Origin: Lentimicrobium sp.
Lineage (GTDB): Bacteria > Bacteroidota > Bacteroidia > Bacteroidales > Lentimicrobiaceae
Length of the DNA: 64,000 nt
Assembly (NCBI GenBank): GCA_024709105.1
Contig: JANJXJ010000122.1
Location: 1 to 64,000, forward strand
Reading direction: 5' to 3'
Shown piece by piece: positions 60,492 to 64,000 of the stretch. Under the pieces are notes generated by a model, which did not search any database, was not told the origin of the DNA, and saw only the letters and a program-made list of their open reading frames with translations. Position 1 is the stretch's first letter; every line of letters starts with the position of its first letter. A program made the translations under genes and the position numbers.

Positions 60492-62333
60492 TTAAGATGT
60501 TCTGAGCTTGCCCCAGGTTTTGAAAAGTAAAAATGATGCAATGATTCCGGTTGCCAGGAAGAGCAATGCAGTATTGGTTTCACCGTAAAGGAAGAACCCG
60601 GTTGAGAATAATATGCTGTAAACTGCAACACAGCCCAGAATCATGCAGATAATTCCGGTAGGGACATCCCATTTCAGGTCCTCGGCTTTTTTGAGGGTGA
60701 TGCCCTCTGCTGCAGCTTTGTCAACAACAGCTTTCCAACCTGGTCCGCCCGGTCGAATGCGTGAATAGAAGCTGCGCAAAGTTTCATCTGATGCTGGTTT
60801 TGTGAGAAAAGTAGTTACAAGCCATACAATGGATGTGAGCACAACCACACCAACAAATTTGATAATATTCCAGTAAACCATAGAGAATTCTAACCCCCAG
60901 AGGTTTACAATACCTGAGCCATCATGCGAAAGTCCGAAATTTTCAATAGCAATAAATGCAAGAGAGAATAATCCGGCAGCCAGCATTGCTGATAGTTCTG
61001 TAAAAGCATTGATTCTCCACCAGAACCACCTGAGGATATATATGAGTCCGGTACCTGCGCCAAGCATCAGCATATATTGAAAAGCCTGCAATGCACTTTG
61101 TAAAATGAGAGCCAGGATTACCGAGAAGAACATTAAAGCCACTGTTGAAATTCTTCCAACCAGAACTTTTTGCTTTTCGGTGGCAGATTTGTTAATAAAG
61201 CGACCGTAAAAGTCGTTGACAATATAGGATGAGCCCCAGTTCACCTGAGATGCTACAGTCGACATAAAAGCTGCAATTAATGATGCCACTACCAAGCCCA
61301 GGAAACCTGCAGGCAGATACCGGGATAACATGGCCGGGTAGGCAAAGTCATTTTGAATGTATTGCTGCGGGACGTTGGGGAAAGCTTGTCTGAGGGATTC
61401 AATATCCGGAAAAATAATGATGGATGCCAGTCCAACAATTATCCATGGCCACGGCCTCAGTGCATAGTGAAAGAAGTTGAATAAAAGCGTAGCGCCCATG
61501 GCATGTTTTTCTGATTTTGCCGATAGCATCCTTTGTGCAACATACCCTCCGCCTCCCGGTTCGGCGCCGGGATACCAGGCCGCCCACCACTGTACAGCAA
61601 GGGGTATAATGAGTATGCTGAGAAATACATCTGTTTGTTTAAGACTGGGCACAAGACTTAATTTATCGCTTACAGCAGGATGAGCAAGGAGTGATGACAG
61701 CCCTCCGATATCAGAAGAGTTGGTTACATACCAGGCAGCACCTATGGCTCCAATCATCGCCATGGAAAATTGAAACAGGTCAGTATATAGAATTGACTTG
61801 AGCCCTCCCAAACCACTGTAGAAGACTACCACCACAGCTGCAATAATAAGCGCTATTGCAGGAGATAACCCTAACATAACGGCAGCAATCTTTATAAAAG
61901 CGAGAGACACACTGGCAATTACCATTACATTAAAGAAAAAGCCCAGATATATTGCACGTAATCCGCGCAGAAAGGCTGCAGTCTTGCCACTATACCTGAT
62001 CTCGTAAAACTCCAGGTCGGTCATAACCTTGGAGCGGTTCCACAGTTTGGCATAAATAAAAACCGTAAGCATGCCTGTAAGCAGGAAAGCCCACCAAAGC
62101 CAGTTGGCGGCAACTCCGTTCTGTCGAACCATGTCTGTTACCAGGTTGGGTGTATCACACGAGAAGGTAGTAGCTACCATCGAAACACCCAATAGCCACC
62201 AGGGCATACTTCTGCCTGAAACAAAGAAGTCAGCAGCACTTCTGCCGGCATTTTTTGAAGCAATAAAGCCAATGGTTAACAGAATAACAAAAAATATTGC
62301 AATGATAATCCAGTCAATTGATTGAAGAAGCAT
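60492..62333 (-). CDS. Sodium:solute symporter (SglT-like) of the amino-sugar operon
   Basis: Inner-membrane Na+-coupled transporter of 613 residues with about 14 helices. Family marks are GRSAADFFVSGRSMPWWLLG near residue 30 and SMVATTFSCDTPNLV, and SLIAAFMSTVASQVNWGSSY near 356 (Na+ site region of helix 8). VQWWAAWYPGAEPGGGGYVAQRML near 240 is typical of the sugar (SglT) type. The C-terminus carries long soluble parts before the last helices. The operon suggests import of hexosamines or a hexosamine glycan. It lies 53 bases after the ROK gene and 11 before the nucleotidyltransferase gene. Confidence 0.88.
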   Translation of the reverse strand: MLLQSIDWIIIAIFFVILLTIGFIASKNAGRSAADFFVSGRSMPWWLLGVSMVATTFSCDTPNLVTDMVRQNGVAANWLWWAFLLTGMLTVFIYAKLWNRSKVMTDLEFYEIRYSGKTAAFLRGLRAIYLGFFFNVMVIASVSLAFIKIAAVMLGLSPAIALIIAAVVVVFYSGLGGLKSILYTDLFQFSMAMIGAIGAAWYVTNSSDIGGLSSLLAHPAVSDKLSLVPSLKQTDVFLSILIIPLAVQWWAAWYPGAEPGGGGYVAQRMLSAKSEKHAMGATLLFNFFHYALRPWPWIIVGLASIIIFPDIESLRQAFPNVPQQYIQNDFAYPAMLSRYLPAGFLGLVVASLIAAFMSTVASQVNWGSSYIVNDFYGRFINKSATEKQKVLVGRISTVALMFFSVILALILQSALQAFQYMLMLGAGTGLIYILRWFWWRINAFTELSAMLAAGLFSLAFIAIENFGLSHDGSGIVNLWGLEFSMVYWNIIKFVGVVVLTSIVWLVTTFLTKPASDETLRSFYSRIRPGGPGWKAVVDKAAAEGITLKKAEDLKWDVPTGIICMILGCVAVYSILFSTGFFLYGETNTALLFLATGIIASFLLFKTWGKLRTS

Positions 62334-62386
62334 GAGTTGAGTTTTTACAGGTGGGCAATAATTACAGACAGGATTTTTAATCAGTT

Positions 62387-63616
62387 TCAGCCGAAAATTT
62401 TGTTCATAACCAGAGCAACCGTTCCCATAAGTCTGGCATTATCACCAAGTTCAGAAGATACAATCATGGCATCTTTTCTGATTCTGGCAATAGTATAGAT
62501 ATTAAGGTTGCTTTCGATAGGAGAAATAAGAAAGTCAGCTGCCTTTGACATTTCGCCTCCTATTATGATGAGTTCAGGATTGAACAAATGTATTAGTGTT
62601 GACAAGCCTTTACCAAGTGCCTCTCCGATGCGCCCGAGTAAGTCAATGGCATACTGATCGCCGGCGCGGGCAGCATCAAGTATTACTTTAATATTTAATT
62701 TATTCAGATCGCCATCAATCATACCGGAAATTTGGGTGATTGATCCTTCGGCAATATCTTTTTTTGCTTTGCTGATAAGCACCTTACCTGAGGCAACTGT
62801 TTCAATGCAACCTATTTTGCCACAATGGCACAACTGCCCGTTGGGCTCAATTTGAATATGCCCGAATTCTCCCGAATAACCTGAGTGTCCGGTGTAAATT
62901 TTTCCATTAAGTATCATGCTCAAACCAATTCCTGAACCGATATTGAGACAAAGCACATTCTGATGTCCGTGGGCAAGTCCGAATGCCTGCTCACCCCAGG
63001 CCATACTGCGGGTGTCCTGTTCCAGAAATACCGGGAGTCCGAGTCTGTCCATCAATTCTTTGGCAGTGGGCCTGCCTGTATTCAGATATGTGTAGGATAT
63101 TCCACTGCGAAGATCTATAAGTCCGGGAAGTGAAATGCCAATACCGAGCAGTTTGTTTCGGTCAATATTGTAAGCTTCTATAAGTTCGTAAACTTTTTCA
63201 GCAAGAAAACCTGGGATATCTGTATGTGTTTCGAGTCCTTGGTTCAATTCGTGAATTTCTGATACAGGCTTGTTGTCGAAATCAAAAATACCCATTCTTA
63301 TGAAATATCGCTCCAGGTCAATGCCAATTACGTATCTCGACGAAGCCTTCAATCCATATATGCTTGGCCTGCGGCCACCGGTTGATTCTCCAATTCCAAT
63401 TTCTCTGACCATTTCCTCCTCAATCAACTCATCAATGGCACGGGTAATGGTAGGGGTGCTCATTTTTATTGTTTTACTCAGGTAGTGAATGGATAGTTGT
63501 TTGTATTGATACAATTCACGAATAATGGACTGCTTGAGATTCAGTTTCCTTAACTGATTGTTTTTTAAAGGTTCATCACCAAATGATGTCTTGAAGAGGT
63601 AATTGATGCCTGACAT
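62387..63616 (-). CDS. ROK-family transcriptional regulator (NagC-like)
   Basis: A 409-residue regulator. A winged helix-turn-helix lies at about residues 25-90 (SIHYLSKTIKMSTPTITRAI, then GGRRPSIYGL). The sugar-binding ROK domain follows: GIDLERYFIRMGIFDFDN near 98, NIGSGIGLSMILNGKIYTGH near 232, EFGHIQIEPNGQLCHCGKIG near 255 and CIETVASGK, with the zinc-binding CxCGxxGCxE. NPELIIIGGEMSKAADFL near 340 is the late motif. It probably represses the operon until an amino sugar or its phosphate binds. It is the first gene on the minus strand of the group. Confidence 0.9.
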   Translation of the reverse strand: MSGINYLFKTSFGDEPLKNNQLRKLNLKQSIIRELYQYKQLSIHYLSKTIKMSTPTITRAIDELIEEEMVREIGIGESTGGRRPSIYGLKASSRYVIGIDLERYFIRMGIFDFDNKPVSEIHELNQGLETHTDIPGFLAEKVYELIEAYNIDRNKLLGIGISLPGLIDLRSGISYTYLNTGRPTAKELMDRLGLPVFLEQDTRSMAWGEQAFGLAHGHQNVLCLNIGSGIGLSMILNGKIYTGHSGYSGEFGHIQIEPNGQLCHCGKIGCIETVASGKVLISKAKKDIAEGSITQISGMIDGDLNKLNIKVILDAARAGDQYAIDLLGRIGEALGKGLSTLIHLFNPELIIIGGEMSKAADFLISPIESNLNIYTIARIRKDAMIVSSELGDNARLMGTVALVMNKIFG

Positions 63617-63888
63617 AGTTTTCTTTTGATTTAAAGCCGTAAAATTATCAAATTTTTCTAATTCCCCAAAGATTTCAAAAATAATTATAAAGATGAAGCC
63701 ATATTTTAACGACTATTTTAAGCGAAATAAAATTTAAAAACTTATTTCTTGTAAATATCAGATAATCAATTATATACAAGTTCTTGATTTCGAGTGATAA
63801 TAAGTAAGATGTTGATTAGAATCATTCTAATCTATTGGTGGAGTCAGAAATGATATCATTATGTGTGTGGGGTTGGATAGATGTAAAT
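63617..63888. other. Intergenic region before the ROK gene with possible promoter and operator sequences
   Basis: A/T-rich interval. A TATTTTTG element on the minus strand (63683-63676) lies 60 bases before the ROK start. Short inverted arms CTTGTA (63748-63753), TACAAG (63775-63780) and the palindrome CAAGTTCTTG (63777-63786) may mark an operator. No ORF of note is seen. Confidence 0.3.
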
Positions 63889-64000
63889 CTATAATTTTAT
63901 TACAGAAAGCTGATTTACAGTGTTTTTACCAATAATTCTGATGAAGTAAATTCCTTTACCCAAAATTTCTCCATTGTATGATTCTCCTTTCCATTGATAG
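63889..64000 (-). CDS. T9SS type A sorting domain, C-terminal end of a secreted protein, 5' part cut
   Basis: A minus-strand reading frame enters the window from the right edge and ends with TAG at 63891-63889. The 37 visible residues read ...WKGESYNGEILGKGIYFIR and then IIGKNTVNQLSVIKL. The pattern WxG..YNG..LGxGIYFIR...KL is the end of a T9SS sorting domain with FlgD-like style. The cargo domain lies outside the window. It is upstream of the ROK gene on the same strand, with 272 bases between. Confidence 0.8.
   Translation of the reverse strand, partial: YQWKGESYNGEILGKGIYFIRIIGKNTVNQLSVIKL

Overview
The window looks like chromosomal DNA of a member of the Bacteroidota, probably near the Bacteroidales/Marinilabiliales. 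The support is: promoters of the lineage type TAnnTTTG ahead of many genes; a class III glutamine synthetase; a TonB-dependent receptor with an N-terminal carboxypeptidase-regulatory-like domain; type IX secretion (T9SS) C-terminal sorting domains; heptose and KDO (LPS) genes; DUF4301, DUF1684 and DUF302 proteins; and the thrS-infC-rpmI-rplT order. Most genes lack a Shine-Dalgarno (SD) sequence, which makes the two strong ones found here stand out. No insertion sequence, prophage, CRISPR array or rRNA operon was seen.

Layout. 1-2.7 kb: a heptose-nucleotide operon hddA(partial)-gmhA-hddC-gmhB. 2.7-6.5 kb: a sodium-solute symporter and glutamine synthetase III. 6.5-10.1 kb: an outer-membrane porin with a DUF2061 protein, a DUF4831-like protein and a Yip1-like membrane protein. 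10.2-12.3 kb: rarA-kdsA. 12.6-15.1 kb: a small lipoprotein, a DEAD-box helicase and an atypical SDR protein. 15.2-18.6 kb: an operon of MFS exporter, TIP30-like protein, rhodanese and DUF2062 protein, with a divergent DUF302 gene. 18.6-22.9 kb: an FMN riboswitch, a tiny leader ORF, a TonB-dependent receptor and a conserved protein of unknown function. 23-31.7 kb: a CheB-CheR-PAS fusion and two hybrid histidine kinases. 31.7-36.8 kb: a DnaE-like polymerase and a Y-family polymerase, divergent from a self-cleaving S24/LexA-like repressor. 36.9-38.5 kb: a PAS-only protein. 38.7-41.9 kb: thrS-infC-rpmI-rplT, with infC apparently starting at ATA. 42-52 kb: transporters, a thioredoxin-fold lipid- or periplasm-side protein, envelope proteins, pdxH, a DUF1858 protein, a DUF4301 protein, a Na+/Ca2+ exchanger and a nicotinamide-riboside-kinase-like protein. 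52.2-52.5 kb: two tRNA-Leu genes. 52.6-56 kb: an RNA m5U methyltransferase-like protein, a lipase and a T9SS-secreted esterase. 56-63.6 kb: an amino-sugar operon of ROK regulator, symporter, nucleotidyltransferase, NahK-like kinase and GH20 hexosaminidase. The right edge cuts a T9SS protein gene.

The most interesting region is 18.6-22.9 kb. An FMN aptamer precedes a hairpin that hides a strong SD. That SD serves a 23-codon ORF whose stop overlaps the receptor start (ATGA). This suggests flavin-controlled, translationally coupled expression of an outer-membrane flavin importer and an uncharacterised partner. Next in interest are the repressor/translesion-polymerase cassette with a palindromic operator candidate, the infC ATA start with a strong SD, and the HexNAc-1-phosphate route of the amino-sugar operon. 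All functional calls come from reading the sequence by eye; no database search was run.
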